From the NCBI RefSeq assembly GCF_005864045.1, contig NZ_VBSP01000014.1:1-52919 (forward strand): a stretch of 52,919 nucleotides of DNA. The letters are read 5' to 3'. Of the stretch, positions 37,602-48,150 are shown piece by piece. The notes under the pieces were generated by a model. That model was not told the DNA's origin, did no database searches, and saw only the letters and a list, made by a program, of their open reading frames with translations. The translations under genes were made by a program, and so were the position numbers. Numbering within the stretch: the first letter of the stretch is position 1; every line of letters begins with the position of its first letter. This stretch comes from Ruoffia tabacinasalis. GTDB taxonomy: Bacteria > Bacillota > Bacilli > Lactobacillales > Aerococcaceae.

Positions 37602-38025
37602 TCGATTCACCACCATATTCTTCACGTTTTACGAATTTTGTTTTGATAGGTAATTTGTTTGATGCAAGACGGAAAGCCTCACGAGCTACTTCTTCTGGAA
37701 CTCCATCGATTTCAAACAAGATTTTACCACGTTTAACTGGAGCTACCCAACCTTCAGGTGCACCTTTACCAGATCCCATACGAACACCGATTGGTTTAGA
37801 TGTGTATGATTTGTGAGGGAAGATTTTAATCCATACTTTCCCACCACGTTTCATATAACGAGTCATAGCTATACGAGCTGCTTCGATTTGACGGTTTGTG
37901 ATCCATTTAGATTCAATGGCTCTTAATCCGTATGTTCCGAAGTCGATGTTTTTTCCACCTTTAGCTTCTCCGCGCATTTTACCACGGAATTCACGACGGT
38001 GTTTTACACGTTTAGGTACTAACAT
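37591..38025 (-). CDS. rplP: 50S ribosomal protein L16
   Basis: This 144-aa protein begins [19 protein letters not shown] and contains [20 protein letters not shown] and [12 protein letters not shown], which lie near the peptidyl transferase centre. Confidence 0.98.
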   Translation of the reverse strand: MLVPKRVKHRREFRGKMRGEAKGGKNIDFGTYGLRAIESKWITNRQIEAARIAMTRYMKRGGKVWIKIFPHKSYTSKPIGVRMGSGKGAPEGWVAPVKRGKILFEIDGVPEEVAREAFRLASNKLPIKTKFVKREEYGGESNAN

Positions 38026-38027
38026 GA

Positions 38028-38687
38028 TTAATTTCCTCCTCTCTGGTTGTTTTCATTTACTTCAGGAAGGATTTCTCCTCGACAAATCCATACTTTAACT
38101 CCAAGTTTACCGTATGTAGTGTCTGCTTCTTCCCAAGCGTAGTCGATATCTGAGCGAAGTGTATGTAATGGAACTGTACCTTCACTGTAGTGTTCAGTAC
38201 GTGCCATATCAGCACCGTTTAAACGACCAGATACTTGTGTTTTAACTCCTTGTGCACCAGCACGCATAACACGTTGGATAGCTTGCTTTTGAGCACGACG
38301 GAATGCAACACGGTTTTCTAATTGACGAGCAATATCTTCTGCTACTAATTTTGCGTCTAAGTTTGCTTGTTTAATTTCCACAATATTGATGTGTACTTTT
38401 TTACCAGTTAATTTATTTAACTGTGCACGTAGTGCATCAACTTCAGATCCACCTTTACCAATAACCATTCCTGGTTTAGCAGTATGAACTGAAACAATTA
38501 CACGGTTAGCAGCACGTTCAATTTGAATTGTTGAAATTGAAGCGTCTGAAAGTTTACCGTAGATGTACTCACGAATGCGTAAATCTTCATGTAGGAAGTC
38601 GGCATACTTTTTATCAGCATACCATTTAGCATCCCAATCACGGATTACGCCAACACGCATACCTATTGGATGTACTTTTTGACCCAT
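38028..38687 (-). CDS. rpsC: 30S ribosomal protein S3
   Basis: This 219-aa protein begins [18 protein letters not shown]. It has a KH domain with [17 protein letters not shown] and the C-terminal domain [20 protein letters not shown]. It forms part of the mRNA entry channel. Confidence 0.98.
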   Translation of the reverse strand: MGQKVHPIGMRVGVIRDWDAKWYADKKYADFLHEDLRIREYIYGKLSDASISTIQIERAANRVIVSVHTAKPGMVIGKGGSEVDALRAQLNKLTGKKVHINIVEIKQANLDAKLVAEDIARQLENRVAFRRAQKQAIQRVMRAGAQGVKTQVSGRLNGADMARTEHYSEGTVPLHTLRSDIDYAWEEADTTYGKLGVKVWICRGEILPEVNENNQRGGN

Positions 38688-38690
38688 GTA

Positions 38691-39047
38691 TTATGCCTCC
38701 TCTTTCTCTGATACCACAATTGTGATGTGGCTTGTTCTTTTATTGATTGGTGAAGCTGATCCTTTAGCACGAGGACGGAAACGTTTCATAGTTGGTCCTT
38801 CGTTAACAAAAGCTTCACTTACGAATAAGTTTTCTAAATCTAAATCATAGTTGTGTTCCGCGTTAGCAATAGCTGACATTAACACTTTTTCGACAGCAGG
38901 TGATGCTGATCTTGGTGTGAATTTCAGAATAGAAATTGCTTCACCTATGCTTTTTCCTCTAATTAAATCAGTTACTAGACGAACTTTACGAGGGGCAATG
39001 CGGATTGTTTTTGCTGTTGCTGTTGCAGATGTAATTTGTTCTGACAT
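38691..39047 (-). CDS. rplV: 50S ribosomal protein L22
   Basis: This 118-aa protein has [20 protein letters not shown] and the long beta-hairpin ending [20 protein letters not shown], whose tip lines the exit tunnel. The N-terminus has a short Ala/Thr-rich extension ([11 protein letters not shown]). Confidence 0.97.
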   Translation of the reverse strand: MSEQITSATATAKTIRIAPRKVRLVTDLIRGKSIGEAISILKFTPRSASPAVEKVLMSAIANAEHNYDLDLENLFVSEAFVNEGPTMKRFRPRAKGSASPINKRTSHITIVVSEKEEA

Positions 39048-39064
39048 CTAATTTCCCTCCTTTA

Positions 39065-39346
39065 TTAACGTCTTCCTGTTTTTTTATCGTCATTTGCATG
39101 ACCTTTATATGTACGAGTTGGTGCGAATTCGCCCAATTTGTGTCCTACCATATCTTCTTGGATGTATACTGGGACATGTTTACGTCCATCATATACTGCA
39201 ATTGTTAACCCAATGAAGTTTGGGAAGATTGTTGAACGACGCGACCATGTTTTAATAACTTGTTTTTTCTGAGCATCTTCTTGAGCTTCTACTTTCTTCA
39301 TTAAGTGTGCATCAATAAATGGCCCTTTTTTCAAACTACGACTCAC
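39065..39346 (-). CDS. rpsS: 30S ribosomal protein S19
   Basis: This 93-aa protein begins [19 protein letters not shown] and contains [20 protein letters not shown], standard for S19. Confidence 0.98.
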   Translation of the reverse strand: MSRSLKKGPFIDAHLMKKVEAQEDAQKKQVIKTWSRRSTIFPNFIGLTIAVYDGRKHVPVYIQEDMVGHKLGEFAPTRTYKGHANDDKKTGRR

Positions 39347-39383
39347 AGTGTAGCCTCCCTTCGGAAATTTAATCTATATACGA

Positions 39384-40214
39384 TTATTTCTTACGTCCAC
39401 GAACGATTAATTTACTTGATTTCTTCTTAGCATTACGAGTTTTAAGACCAAGAGTCTTTTTACCCCAAGGTGACATTGGACTTGGACGTCCGATTGGAGC
39501 GCGTCCTTCACCACCACCGTGTGGGTGATCGTTAGGGTTCATTACAGATCCACGAACAGTTGGACGTTTAGATAACCAACGTTTACGACCTGCTTTACCA
39601 ATGTTAATTAATTCGTGTTGTTCGTTACCAACAGTTCCGATTGTTGCACGGCAAGTTGATAAGATCATACGAACTTCACCTGAAGCTAAACGTACTAATG
39701 TATATTTACCTTCTTGTCCTAATACTTGAGCACTTGTTCCAGCAGAACGAACTAATTGTCCACCTTTACCTGGTTTTAACTCAATATTGTGAATTACAGT
39801 ACCAACTGGGATATTGATTAATGGTAATGCGTTCCCTACTTTGATATCTGCTTCAGCACCTGATTCAATCTTTTGACCTACTTTAAGTCCTTTTGGTGCG
39901 ATGATATATGTTTTAATTCCATCTTCGTAGTTAATTAATGCGATATTCGCGCTACGGTTTGGATCATATTCGATAGTTTTAACTGTTCCGACAACGTTGT
40001 CTTTGTTACGTTTAAAGTCGATAACACGGTAAGCACGTTTGTGTCCACCGCCGTTGTGACGAACTGTGATTTTACCTTGGCTATTACGGCCAGCTCTTTG
40101 TTTTTTCGATTCTAATAATGATTTTTCAGGAGTTTTTGTTGTAATCTCTGAGAAGTCATAACCAGTCATATTACGACGACCGTTAGTTATCGGTTTGTAG
40201 TGTTTAATTGCCAC
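39384..40214 (-). CDS. rplB: 50S ribosomal protein L2
   Basis: This 276-aa protein begins [20 protein letters not shown] and has [19 protein letters not shown], containing the His near the peptidyl transferase centre. Confidence 0.98.
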   Translation of the reverse strand: MAIKHYKPITNGRRNMTGYDFSEITTKTPEKSLLESKKQRAGRNSQGKITVRHNGGGHKRAYRVIDFKRNKDNVVGTVKTIEYDPNRSANIALINYEDGIKTYIIAPKGLKVGQKIESGAEADIKVGNALPLINIPVGTVIHNIELKPGKGGQLVRSAGTSAQVLGQEGKYTLVRLASGEVRMILSTCRATIGTVGNEQHELINIGKAGRKRWLSKRPTVRGSVMNPNDHPHGGGEGRAPIGRPSPMSPWGKKTLGLKTRNAKKKSSKLIVRGRKK

Positions 40215-40247
40215 TCGAATTCCCTCCTACTTATCTTATTTTGTGAA

Positions 40248-40550
40248 TTATTCTTCGTCTTCTTCTGTTTCGAATAATTCGATGTTAGCTGAATCAGCTT
40301 TTAATGTGATGATTGCTTTTTTGTATTTACGTGTGAATCCTTGGTAACGACCCATACGTTTTGCTTTTCCTTCAACGTTGATAGTATTTACTTTCTCTAC
40401 TTTAACGCCTTCAAACATAGCTTCAACAGCTTGTTTAATAAGGTTTTTGTTAGCACGACGATCTACTTCAAAAGTGTATTTGTTATCGTCAATGTTATAC
40501 ATAGATTGCTCAGTAATTACTGGACGTAGGATTACTTCTGAAAATTCCAT
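40248..40550 (-). CDS. rplW: 50S ribosomal protein L23
   Basis: This 100-aa tunnel-exit protein, the docking site of trigger factor and SRP, reads [20 protein letters not shown] and ends in an acidic tail (FETEEDEE). Its ATG overlaps the rplD stop by one base. Confidence 0.97.
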   Translation of the reverse strand: MEFSEVILRPVITEQSMYNIDDNKYTFEVDRRANKNLIKQAVEAMFEGVKVEKVNTINVEGKAKRMGRYQGFTRKYKKAIITLKADSANIELFETEEDEE

Positions 40551-41173
40551 TATGCTAATGCCTCCTCTACTGTTGATAATGCTGCTTGAGTGATTAATAC
40601 TTTGTCATAGTTAACAACGTCTAATACGTTGATGTTGTTCTCGTCAATAACTTTAACGTTATCGATGTTACGAGCTGATAAGTATGCGTTATCGTTGTTA
40701 TTTTCTAAAACGATTAATGTTTTAGTGTCTAAGTTTAAGTTAGATAAAATCCCTTTAAGGTCTTTTGTTTTTGGTGCATCTAAGCTTAATCCATCAACAA
40801 CTACAAATTTATCTTCAACAACTTTTTGTGATAATGCTGATAAAATTGCTAAACGACGTACTTTTCTTGGTAATTTGTAACTGTATGAACGAGGTGTCGG
40901 ACCAAAGACAACTCCTCCCCCAACCCATTGTGGTGAGCGGATAGATCCTTGACGTGCACGACCTGTCCCTTTTTGTCTCCAAGGTTTACGTCCACCACCG
41001 CGAACTGCGTTACGGTTTTTAACTGCGTGTGTACCTTGACGTAATGATGCACGTTGCATAATAACTGCATCGAACATAACACTTTCGTTTGGTTCGATAC
41101 CGAAGATCGATTCGTTTAACTCAACTTCTCCAGCTTGCGATCCGTCTTGTTTAAATAAAGTAACTTTTGTCAT
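40550..41173 (-). CDS. rplD: 50S ribosomal protein L4
   Basis: This 207-aa protein shows the extended loop [20 protein letters not shown] that lines the exit tunnel. In enterobacteria L4 represses the S10 operon; whether it does so here is unknown. Confidence 0.97.
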   Translation of the reverse strand: MTKVTLFKQDGSQAGEVELNESIFGIEPNESVMFDAVIMQRASLRQGTHAVKNRNAVRGGGRKPWRQKGTGRARQGSIRSPQWVGGGVVFGPTPRSYSYKLPRKVRRLAILSALSQKVVEDKFVVVDGLSLDAPKTKDLKGILSNLNLDTKTLIVLENNNDNAYLSARNIDNVKVIDENNINVLDVVNYDKVLITQAALSTVEEALA

Positions 41174-41193
41174 TCTCGTTCCTCCCCTCTTAA

Positions 41194-41826
41194 TTAGTTA
41201 GATTTAACTGCTTTTTTAATTTGTACTAAAGATTTTTTAGCACCTGGTACATTACCTTTAATTAAGATAACGTTATCTTCAGGATTTACTGCAACGATTT
41301 CTAAGTTTTGGATCGTTACTTGTTCACTACCGGTTTGTCCAGGTAATTTTTTACCTTTTAAAACACGTGATGGTGAAGCTGCCATTGCCATCGCACCTGG
41401 GCGACGGTGGAAACGAGATCCGTGAGCCATTGGTCCACGAGATTGGCCGTGACGTTTAATAACCCCTTGGAAACCTTTACCTTTTGATGTTCCTGTTACA
41501 TCGATGATGTCTCCGACTGCGAATGTTTCTACAGTGATTTCTTGCCCAACTTCATATTCTCCTAGCTCGACATCACGAAATTCGCGAATGAAGCGCTTAG
41601 GAGTAGCGTTTGCTTTCGCTACATGACCTTTATGAGGTTTTGTTGCTAATACTTCACGTTTGTCTTGGAAACCTAATTGCACAGATTCATATCCATCTGT
41701 TTCATTTGATTTCACTTGTAATACAACGTTTGGTTGAGCTTCCACTACTGTTACAGGGATTAACTCACCATTCTCCGTAAAGAATTGCGTCATTCCTACT
41801 TTTGTTCCTAAGATTCCTTTGGTCAT
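41194..41826 (-). CDS. rplC: 50S ribosomal protein L3
   Basis: This 210-aa protein begins [20 protein letters not shown] and contains [20 protein letters not shown], the loop that reaches the peptidyl transferase centre. Confidence 0.98.
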   Translation of the reverse strand: MTKGILGTKVGMTQFFTENGELIPVTVVEAQPNVVLQVKSNETDGYESVQLGFQDKREVLATKPHKGHVAKANATPKRFIREFRDVELGEYEVGQEITVETFAVGDIIDVTGTSKGKGFQGVIKRHGQSRGPMAHGSRFHRRPGAMAMAASPSRVLKGKKLPGQTGSEQVTIQNLEIVAVNPEDNVILIKGNVPGAKKSLVQIKKAVKSN

Positions 41827-41853
41827 GAGTACACCTCCATTTTATTTTTTATT

Positions 41854-42162
41854 TTATAACTTAATTTCTACGTCTACACCACTTGGTAAATCTAATTTCA
41901 TTAATGCATCAACTGTTTTAGCAGTTGGGTTAACGATATCGATTAAACGTTTGTGTGTGCGCATCTCAAATTGCTCACGTGAATCTTTATATTTATGCGG
42001 TGAACGGATAACTGTATATACCGAACGTTCTGTTGGTAATGGGATTGGCCCTACAGTTTGTGCTCCAGTTCTTTGTGCAGATTCTACGATTTTGTTCGCT
42101 GATACATCAAGAGCGCGGTGCTCATAAGCTTTCAGACGAATACGAATTTTTTGGTTTGCCAT
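41854..42162 (-). CDS. rpsJ: 30S ribosomal protein S10
   Basis: This 102-aa protein, also NusE of antitermination complexes, begins [19 protein letters not shown]. The ATG at 42162 follows GGAGGAGG. A frame extending to 42237 would add 25 residues foreign to S10 that belong to the structured leader. It is the first gene of the 29-gene cluster. Confidence 0.97.
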   Translation of the reverse strand: MANQKIRIRLKAYEHRALDVSANKIVESAQRTGAQTVGPIPLPTERSVYTVIRSPHKYKDSREQFEMRTHKRLIDIVNPTAKTVDALMKLDLPSGVDVEIKL

Positions 42163-42336
42163 TGTTTTTCCTCCTCCGTCAAATTTGTTAAATTGACTTG
42201 CTCCGCAAGAATTACCGACTACACTGGTCATTGGCAACTCAACCTAGCGTGTCGCAACCTCTCGCTTCATAGCTCGCCACCTTATAATATAGGGGGCTGT
42301 GTTACGTTCAGCAGAAATATATCTACTTATGACACA
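42163..42336 (-). promoter_or_regulatory. Structured leader of the S10 operon
   Basis: About 174 nt separate the predicted start of transcription from rpsJ. On the minus strand it contains CTTGC/GCAAG around GGA and, just before the ribosome binding site, a GTCAA/TTGAC hairpin. A mini-ORF with its own ribosome binding site lies upstream at 42244-42270. The length and folding suggest autogenous control by a ribosomal protein, but I cannot assign a known motif. Confidence 0.5.
42244..42270 (-). CDS. Eight-codon mini-ORF in the S10 leader
   Basis: The ORF MKREVATR has AAGGTGG (complement of 42277-42283) 6 nt before its ATG. It could be translated and affect folding of the leader, or be a chance feature of a conserved RNA. 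Confidence 0.3.
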   Translation of the reverse strand: MKREVATR

Positions 42337-42342
42337 ACGAAT

Positions 42343-42371
42343 ATTATAACGCACACAACACTTAGAAGCAA
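42343..42371 (-). promoter_or_regulatory. Promoter of the S10-spc-alpha cluster
   Basis: On the minus strand TTGCTT (42366-42371), 17 bp and a perfect TATAAT (42343-42348) form a strong promoter. AT-rich tracts at 42372-42440, including A-runs just upstream of the -35, look like an UP element. No other obvious promoter was found before rplQ. Confidence 0.85.
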
Positions 42372-42548
42372 GCTTTTTTCGCAGTTTTTTTAAAAAACTT
42401 CAAAATAATATTTCTTTCTATTATATATACACGTTTTGTGTCTCTATTTAAGCTTTGTAACATTTTAATGGAAAATCCTGGTGGATGGAAGTCTTTTTTT
42501 ATATTTATTTATTATTACTTATTTTTTGTATATATAATGGAAGGAATA

Positions 42549-42584
42549 GAAAAGCCAAGGAAACTCCGAAGAATTTTCTTGGCT
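42549..42584 (-). terminator. Terminator after the phosphonate transporter operon
   Basis: AGCCAAG (42553-42559) pairs with CTTGGCT (42578-42584), with extra A-T pairs inside, and is followed by TTTTCT on the minus strand. It insulates the S10 promoter. Confidence 0.8.
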
Positions 42585-42599
42585 AAGTGTAGTCAATGT

Positions 42600-43421
42600 C
42601 TATCCATTTGCTAACTTATCTCTGGACTTAGTCGAGATGAATTCGATAATTAAAATTAGTATAATTAATCCAATTAAAATTGATCCAACTTCACCCCATC
42701 GATATGAGTTCATTGCAAATATCAATGGAGCACCAATCCCCCCTGCTCCTACTAAACCTAAAACTGTTGCATCTCTTAAGTTCATATCGAAACGATAAAT
42801 TGTCGTAGATAAAAAGTTTGTAAATAGTTGAGGAATAACCCCATACCTAATCTTTTCGAATGTATTACATCCAGCAGCTTCCATTGCTTCTAAAATTCCA
42901 TCATCTATTTCTTCTATAGTATCCAAGTATAGTTTCGAAACCATACCAATTGAAGTAATTGACATTGTCAAAACTCCTGCATATGCTCCGGGCCCCGTAA
43001 CTCTAATAAACATCAGACCATATACAAAAGATGGTATTGTTCGAATAACTACGAGCAATGTACGTGTAATAAAGGAGAGGACTGGTCCGACAATACTTTG
43101 TGACATTAAAAATGCTACAGGTATCGCTAGTACTGATCCGAATATTGTTCCTAAAAATGCAATACATATTGTTTCAAATAATAAATATGGTACCCCCTCA
43201 TCAGAGAATTCAAATAGAAAATCTAAATCTGGAGAAAGTATTCCTGAAATAATATTTCCGGCAATGGTTGAACCGCGGCTATCAATTCCCTTAAATTGCA
43301 CGCCTGTTATTGACCAAATCAGAAGCGTTATTAATATAGCGAATATTGTAAAGTAATATACTCGTCGATTAGGTTCACGCTCAAGTTGTTTATTAATCAT
43401 ATTATTCATTTCTATTGTCAC
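42600..43421 (-). CDS. phnE: Phosphonate/phosphate-type ABC permease (second PhnE)
   Basis: This 273-aa membrane permease has about six hydrophobic segments and the EAA-type loop EAMEAAGCNTFEKIRYGVIPQ that docks on the ATPase. ATVLGLVGAGGIGAPLIFA is a PhnE hallmark. It follows the first permease by 3 bp, so the channel is likely a heterodimer. Confidence 0.9.
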   Translation of the reverse strand: MTIEMNNMINKQLEREPNRRVYYFTIFAILITLLIWSITGVQFKGIDSRGSTIAGNIISGILSPDLDFLFEFSDEGVPYLLFETICIAFLGTIFGSVLAIPVAFLMSQSIVGPVLSFITRTLLVVIRTIPSFVYGLMFIRVTGPGAYAGVLTMSITSIGMVSKLYLDTIEEIDDGILEAMEAAGCNTFEKIRYGVIPQLFTNFLSTTIYRFDMNLRDATVLGLVGAGGIGAPLIFAMNSYRWGEVGSILIGLIILILIIEFISTKSRDKLANG

Positions 43422-43424
43422 CTC

Positions 43425-44252
43425 CTAAGTGAGTCTCTGACGGCAGTATTCACTAATTTGTTCTATTATGAATACAACAACCATTAATATTAATAGTATC
43501 ATTCCGGCATTTGCATAATCTCGCCATCCTAATTCTTGATTTAAGATTAGTCCAATCCCGCCTCCCCCCACATATCCTAAGATTGCGGCATAACGAATGT
43601 TTCCTTCAAACGCAAAAAGTGATACTGATAAGTAAGTTGGCATAATTTGAGGAACAACAGCATATCGAAACGCTTCTACTTTTGATAACCCCATAGATTC
43701 CATTGCTTCAAAGGGTCCCATATCAATATTTTCGATATTTTCATACATTAGCTTTCCTATATAAGAAAACGTAAATATGAATATTGCAATGGTTCCTGCT
43801 GTTGTTCCAATTCCGAATATAAATGTAGCGATGGATGCTGTAATCAACGTTGGTAATGTTCGCGTAATTGATAAGAACAGCTTGAAAAGACCAGTAATCC
43901 AACGACTTTGGATTAAGTTTGACGAAGATAACATAGCAATAGGTATTGCTACGATTGCCCCTAAGACGGATCCAAGCAATGACATTTGAATAGTATCAAT
44001 CATGGGTCTCCATATATTACTAGCATAACTCCAATTTGGAGGAATCATTTGTCCCAAAATGACAAAGAATTGTTCCCCACGTTCAGCTAAGACTGAAAAT
44101 TCGGTCTCAGTTACTTTAATTGAAATATATGTAAATATTAATAATAGCAAAACAATTAATGGGGTTCTTGAAGTTTTTTGATAGACTTTTTTTCCGTTAG
44201 ATAGACTTATTTCTTTGGGTTTAAAAACACGATCATATAATTTCATTTCCAA
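43425..44252 (-). CDS. phnE: Phosphonate/phosphate-type ABC permease (first PhnE)
   Basis: This 275-aa permease has EAMESMGLSKVEAFRYAVVPQ-like coupling sequence (about residues 182-202) and AAILGYVGGGGIGLILNQ. It is the closest partner of the ATPase gene 11 bp upstream. Two permease genes are common in phn-type transporters of Lactobacillales. Confidence 0.9.
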   Translation of the reverse strand: MEMKLYDRVFKPKEISLSNGKKVYQKTSRTPLIVLLLLIFTYISIKVTETEFSVLAERGEQFFVILGQMIPPNWSYASNIWRPMIDTIQMSLLGSVLGAIVAIPIAMLSSSNLIQSRWITGLFKLFLSITRTLPTLITASIATFIFGIGTTAGTIAIFIFTFSYIGKLMYENIENIDMGPFEAMESMGLSKVEAFRYAVVPQIMPTYLSVSLFAFEGNIRYAAILGYVGGGGIGLILNQELGWRDYANAGMILLILMVVVFIIEQISEYCRQRLT

Positions 44253-44263
44253 ACTAAATCCCC

Positions 44264-45037
44264 CTATACTGGTGATACTGAAGATTCAACAACTTCAATA
44301 GGTTGGTTTTGGTAGATTTTATTTAATATTTCTTGATCAACATCACTCGAAGGACCGTCATAAACGATTTCCCCTTTTGCAATTCCAATAATACGATCTG
44401 CGTACTCTAACGCTAAATCAACATGGTGAATATTAATTAAGACTGTAATATCCAATTCTTTATTTATGCGTTTAAAATCATCCATAACTACTTTAGCTGT
44501 CACTGGGTCCAAAGAAGCAACAGGTTCATCAGCTAGTATAATAGAAGGATTTTGTGCTAACGTTCTTGCAAGAGCTACACGTTGTTGTTGACCACCTGAT
44601 AATTGGTCTACACGCATATAGGCTTTATCTAAGATACCAACTTTATCTAAAGCTTCTAATCCTCGTATTTTATCTTCTTTTGTAAAACTACCTGTTAATT
44701 TACGCCAAAATGATAACTCTGGCACACTCGATACTAATACGTTGTTTAATACGCTAATTCGAGTGACTAGGTTGAATGATTGGAAAATCATTCCAATTTT
44801 TCGACGGAAACGTCTTAATTCTTTTGAGCCTAGGGCAGTTACATCTTCATTATCAACAGTGAGTGTTCCATCCGAAACACTGTGCATGCGATTAATACAA
44901 CGGATCAATGTCGATTTACCTGCTCCGGATAGCCCAATAATCGCAACAAATTCGCCTTGTTCAATGGTTAGATTCACATCTTTTAGCGCAGTTACGCCAT
45001 TAGGGTATTTTTTACTTACATTTTCAAATTTAATCAT
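44264..45037 (-). CDS. phnC: Phosphonate/phosphate-type ABC ATPase
   Basis: This 257-aa ATPase has Walker A GLSGAGKST, signature LSGGQQQR and Walker B IILADEPVASLDP, typical of PhnC. No phosphonate-degradation genes are nearby, so the substrate could be phosphate, phosphite or a phosphonate. Confidence 0.92.
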   Translation of the reverse strand: MIKFENVSKKYPNGVTALKDVNLTIEQGEFVAIIGLSGAGKSTLIRCINRMHSVSDGTLTVDNEDVTALGSKELRRFRRKIGMIFQSFNLVTRISVLNNVLVSSVPELSFWRKLTGSFTKEDKIRGLEALDKVGILDKAYMRVDQLSGGQQQRVALARTLAQNPSIILADEPVASLDPVTAKVVMDDFKRINKELDITVLINIHHVDLALEYADRIIGIAKGEIVYDGPSSDVDQEILNKIYQNQPIEVVESSVSPV

Positions 45038-45113
45038 CTCTTACAAACCTTTCTTCAAACAAATAAAGGCCAGAATTTATCCTAGCCTTAAAATATATAA
45101 TATAAATTGAGTA

Positions 45114-46151
45114 TTAGTTAGATTGTTCGCGTAAAATTTCTTGTGCTTGACGCTCAACTTCATAGTCCGAACTCTCAGCAACTTCGTATCCTTCATGAGC
45201 GTAAATTGCAATAATCTCTTTACCTTCTTCAGTTTGAGATATATTGATGAACGCTTCTTGTAAAGCAGCTTTTAGTTCATCAGACATGTTATCTGAATTG
45301 TTACTTACTGAAATTGTATCATTATAGATACCTGGCGTAACTCCAATAACATCAGTATCTGTCCAGATATCATTTTCGCCACCTAATTCAGATTGCCATT
45401 GATCAACGTAGTCACGGCGTCCATCAGCAAATACTGTTAAGATATCTACTTGACCAGAAGCTAGACGTGCAAATGAGTTTAAATATGAGTCAGCTTGCAC
45501 AACATTTTCTAAATCACTTAAGTTTTGTTGGAAATTATCTTGTAACCAAATTGTTGGATAAATGTAGCCTGCTGAAGAAGATGGACTCATAACAGACCAA
45601 TTAGCTGAATTTAAATCTTCAAAAGATAATTCTTCACCATTATTAACTTTATCAGCTAATTCGCGCCCTTTTTCTGAAGGTCCAGCAATCATAATAGCAC
45701 GGTAATATGTTACTTGTTCGTCCGTTGCTTCAGTTGGTTCATTCGCATTCCAATCAGCTGGGTCTTCCGAGTCGTTACTTAGACCAGCACGTGTAGAAGT
45801 TAAAATAACTTCTGCGCCATCATCATATAAAACATATGTTCCTCCTGGAATAAATCCGATATCGATGGTTCCAGCCGATAAACCTTCTCCAACTGCCTCA
45901 TATGAAGTACCTACAGAGATGTCTACTGAACCTACTTCATAACCAAGAGTTGCTAATTCATCAATTAACAATTGCTCTAATGGTTCTGTTGCTGTTACGA
46001 TTTCTTCCGGATCACGTGATGGTACAAATCCGATTGATAACTCATCAATTTGAGCTGTTTCTTGCGCAGCGACAGCTGGCATCGCTACTGAAGCAAGTGT
46101 TGTCACAGATGCTAAAGTTAAAGCAGCTTTTTTTATCCAATTTTTTAACAT
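45114..46151 (-). CDS. phnD: Phosphonate/phosphate-type ABC binding protein
   Basis: This 345-aa PhnD/PtxB-like protein contains LSIGFVPSRDPEEIV, then VGTSYEAVGEGLSAGTIDIG and the Ser/Thr-rich substrate loop SPSSSAGYIYP. The signal peptide (MLKNWIKKAALTLASV) ends in AVAAQE with no lipobox Cys. The start at 46151 follows GGGAGG; the frame extending to 46244 has no site. It is the first gene of the transporter operon. Confidence 0.9.
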   Translation of the reverse strand: MLKNWIKKAALTLASVTTLASVAMPAVAAQETAQIDELSIGFVPSRDPEEIVTATEPLEQLLIDELATLGYEVGSVDISVGTSYEAVGEGLSAGTIDIGFIPGGTYVLYDDGAEVILTSTRAGLSNDSEDPADWNANEPTEATDEQVTYYRAIMIAGPSEKGRELADKVNNGEELSFEDLNSANWSVMSPSSSAGYIYPTIWLQDNFQQNLSDLENVVQADSYLNSFARLASGQVDILTVFADGRRDYVDQWQSELGGENDIWTDTDVIGVTPGIYNDTISVSNNSDNMSDELKAALQEAFINISQTEEGKEIIAIYAHEGYEVAESSDYEVERQAQEILREQSN

Positions 46152-46307
46152 AAGATAATTCCTCCCTTTTTTTATAACATTAATATTATAAACCATTCGA
46201 TAATCAAGCGCTATTGATTTTATGTAAATTTTGTGTAAATTCACACGTATTGGATTGTTAACTTTTGGGGATTATTGAAGTGAATTGATTAATTTCAATT
46301 ATTCTAT

Positions 46308-46350
46308 ACAAAAATACCGCTACAAACAGCACAATTGTTTGTAGCGGTAT
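46308..46350 (-). terminator. Terminator after oppA
   Basis: A perfect 15-bp stem (46314-46328 with 46336-46350) is followed by TTTTTG on the minus strand. Confidence 0.92.
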
Positions 46351-46393
46351 TATTTAATTTCTAGGTTAATCTAGTCGTTAATTTATCTGAGTA

Positions 46394-48007
46394 TTATTCA
46401 GCAGAAACTGATACGTCTTTCAAGCTTACGTTACCTAAAGCATCTGGCTCTAAGTTTTGTACGTGGTCTTGGATAACGTAGTTACTTGTGTAGTAGTATA
46501 CTGGGATAACTGGCATTTCTTCCATGAAAATCGCTTCAGCATCTAATAACATTTGAGTACGAGCTGCTGGATCTTCTTCTGCAGCTGACTCATCAATTAA
46601 GTTTTTGTACTCTTCATTTTCCCAACCAGTATCGTTATTACCAGTATCGGCAGTACGGTACATGTCTAAGAATGAGATAGCGTCGTTGAAGTCAGCAATC
46701 CATCCCATACGTCCTACTTGGTAATCAAGAACGTTTAGACGGTCTAAGTATACTTGCCATTCAGTTGAGTCAATCTCAGCGTTAATTCCTAAGTTTGTAG
46801 CCCAGCCAGATTGGATAAATTGAGCAATTGTTGAGTGAGCTTCACTGTCGTTAATTGAGATGTTAACAGTAATTTCACTAGGATCTGAAATTCCTAATTC
46901 TTCCATAGCTAATGCTAAGTATTCATTAGCTTCGTCGAATGCTGCATCTTGCATGTAGCCACGGTCTTCCTCGAATCCTTCGATTGTTGGAGGTACAACA
47001 CCTAATGCAGGTAATTGTCCACCTTTAATTACGTTATCAATTAAACCTTGACGGTCAATTGCTAATGATAATGCTTTACGTAAGTTAACGTTTTGCATTA
47101 ATTCATCTGTCGTATTTAATTTGTACCAGTAGATTGCTGCGTAAGGAACTGTGTTTAGTTCTTCATTAGCACGGTACATGTCGATTGAGTCTAGAGAAAC
47201 TGTTCCGTAAGGCGTACCTAAGTAATCTAAGTTACCAGCTTGGAATTCAGCGTTAGCTGTTGATTCTTGCTCGATAATTTGGATGTTAACTGTTTCTAAA
47301 GCAACGTTATCAGCGTCCCAATATTCAGCGTTTTTAGCTAATACTAAGTCACTGTTGTGGTTCCATGTATCTAAGTTGAACGCACCGTTAGTTACATATG
47401 TTTCACCAGCTTCAGCAGCCCAACCAGTAGAGTCGGCTTCAACTGTTGCTTGATGAACTGGCATGTAAGTGTAGAATGAAGTTAATTCTAAGAAGTATGG
47501 TGTAGGGTTGTTTAATGTTACTTCTAATGTGTAGTCATCTACAGCAGTAACTCCTACAGCGTCTTCTTCGCCTTCACCTGAGTTAAATTCTTCAGCACCA
47601 GCAATTGGGTAAAGAATAGAAGCATATTGAGAAGCAGTTTCAGGGTTTAAAGCACGCTTCCATGAAAACTCGAAATCATTTGCAGTAACTGGGTCTCCAT
47701 TTGACCAAGTTGAATCTTGACGTAAAGTGAATGTCCAAGTAAGGCCATCTTCACTCTCTTCCCATGATTCAGCAACACCTGGTTCAATTTCACCATGGTT
47801 ATTGTGTGTTAATCCTTCAAAAACGTTACGGATGATTGATCCTGATGTCGAATCTGTTGCTAAAGCAGGGTCTAATGTAGGTGGCTCTGTTCCTAGGGAT
47901 AAGTTAAGTGTTGCAGCATCTTGCGCAGATGCAGTTGTTTGTGCTAACGGCGCTACACTTAATAAAAATAAACTAACTAATGTAAGTACTCGTAAGAACT
48001 TTTTCAT
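46394..48007 (-). CDS. oppA: Oligopeptide ABC binding protein, orphan
   Basis: This 537-aa family-5 binding protein takes up peptides. Mature sequence begins with LNLSLGTEPPTLDPALATD, and later GLTWTFTLRQDSTWSNGDPV is typical. The signal peptide (MKKFLRVLTLVSLFLL) ends in ASAQDA, again with no lipobox Cys. The ATG at 48007 follows AAAGGAGG. No oppBCDF genes are adjacent, so it must work with a permease encoded elsewhere. Confidence 0.93.
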   Translation of the reverse strand: MKKFLRVLTLVSLFLLSVAPLAQTTASAQDAATLNLSLGTEPPTLDPALATDSTSGSIIRNVFEGLTHNNHGEIEPGVAESWEESEDGLTWTFTLRQDSTWSNGDPVTANDFEFSWKRALNPETASQYASILYPIAGAEEFNSGEGEEDAVGVTAVDDYTLEVTLNNPTPYFLELTSFYTYMPVHQATVEADSTGWAAEAGETYVTNGAFNLDTWNHNSDLVLAKNAEYWDADNVALETVNIQIIEQESTANAEFQAGNLDYLGTPYGTVSLDSIDMYRANEELNTVPYAAIYWYKLNTTDELMQNVNLRKALSLAIDRQGLIDNVIKGGQLPALGVVPPTIEGFEEDRGYMQDAAFDEANEYLALAMEELGISDPSEITVNISINDSEAHSTIAQFIQSGWATNLGINAEIDSTEWQVYLDRLNVLDYQVGRMGWIADFNDAISFLDMYRTADTGNNDTGWENEEYKNLIDESAAEEDPAARTQMLLDAEAIFMEEMPVIPVYYYTSNYVIQDHVQNLEPDALGNVSLKDVSVSAE

Positions 48008-48037
48008 TAATGTTCCTCCTTTTAATTTATATCTAAT

Positions 48038-48066
48038 AATATACAGTATATATGAGAGTTTAACAA
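48038..48066 (-). promoter_or_regulatory. Promoter for oppA
   Basis: On the minus strand TTGTTA (48061-48066), 17 bp and TATATT (48038-48043) lie 30 bp before the oppA ATG. Confidence 0.7.
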
Positions 48067-48150
48067 GGGGAATTGTCATTTTTTTTTAATTTTTAAGCGT
48101 TTTAACGGCTGGTATACTCATATTTTAATCTTTAAGGAGGTATTTAATTT

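Noticed and set aside
42163-42237. N-terminal extension of S10 from 42237
   Set aside because: The extra residues do not occur in S10, and the strong GGAGGAGG lies directly before the ATG at 42162.
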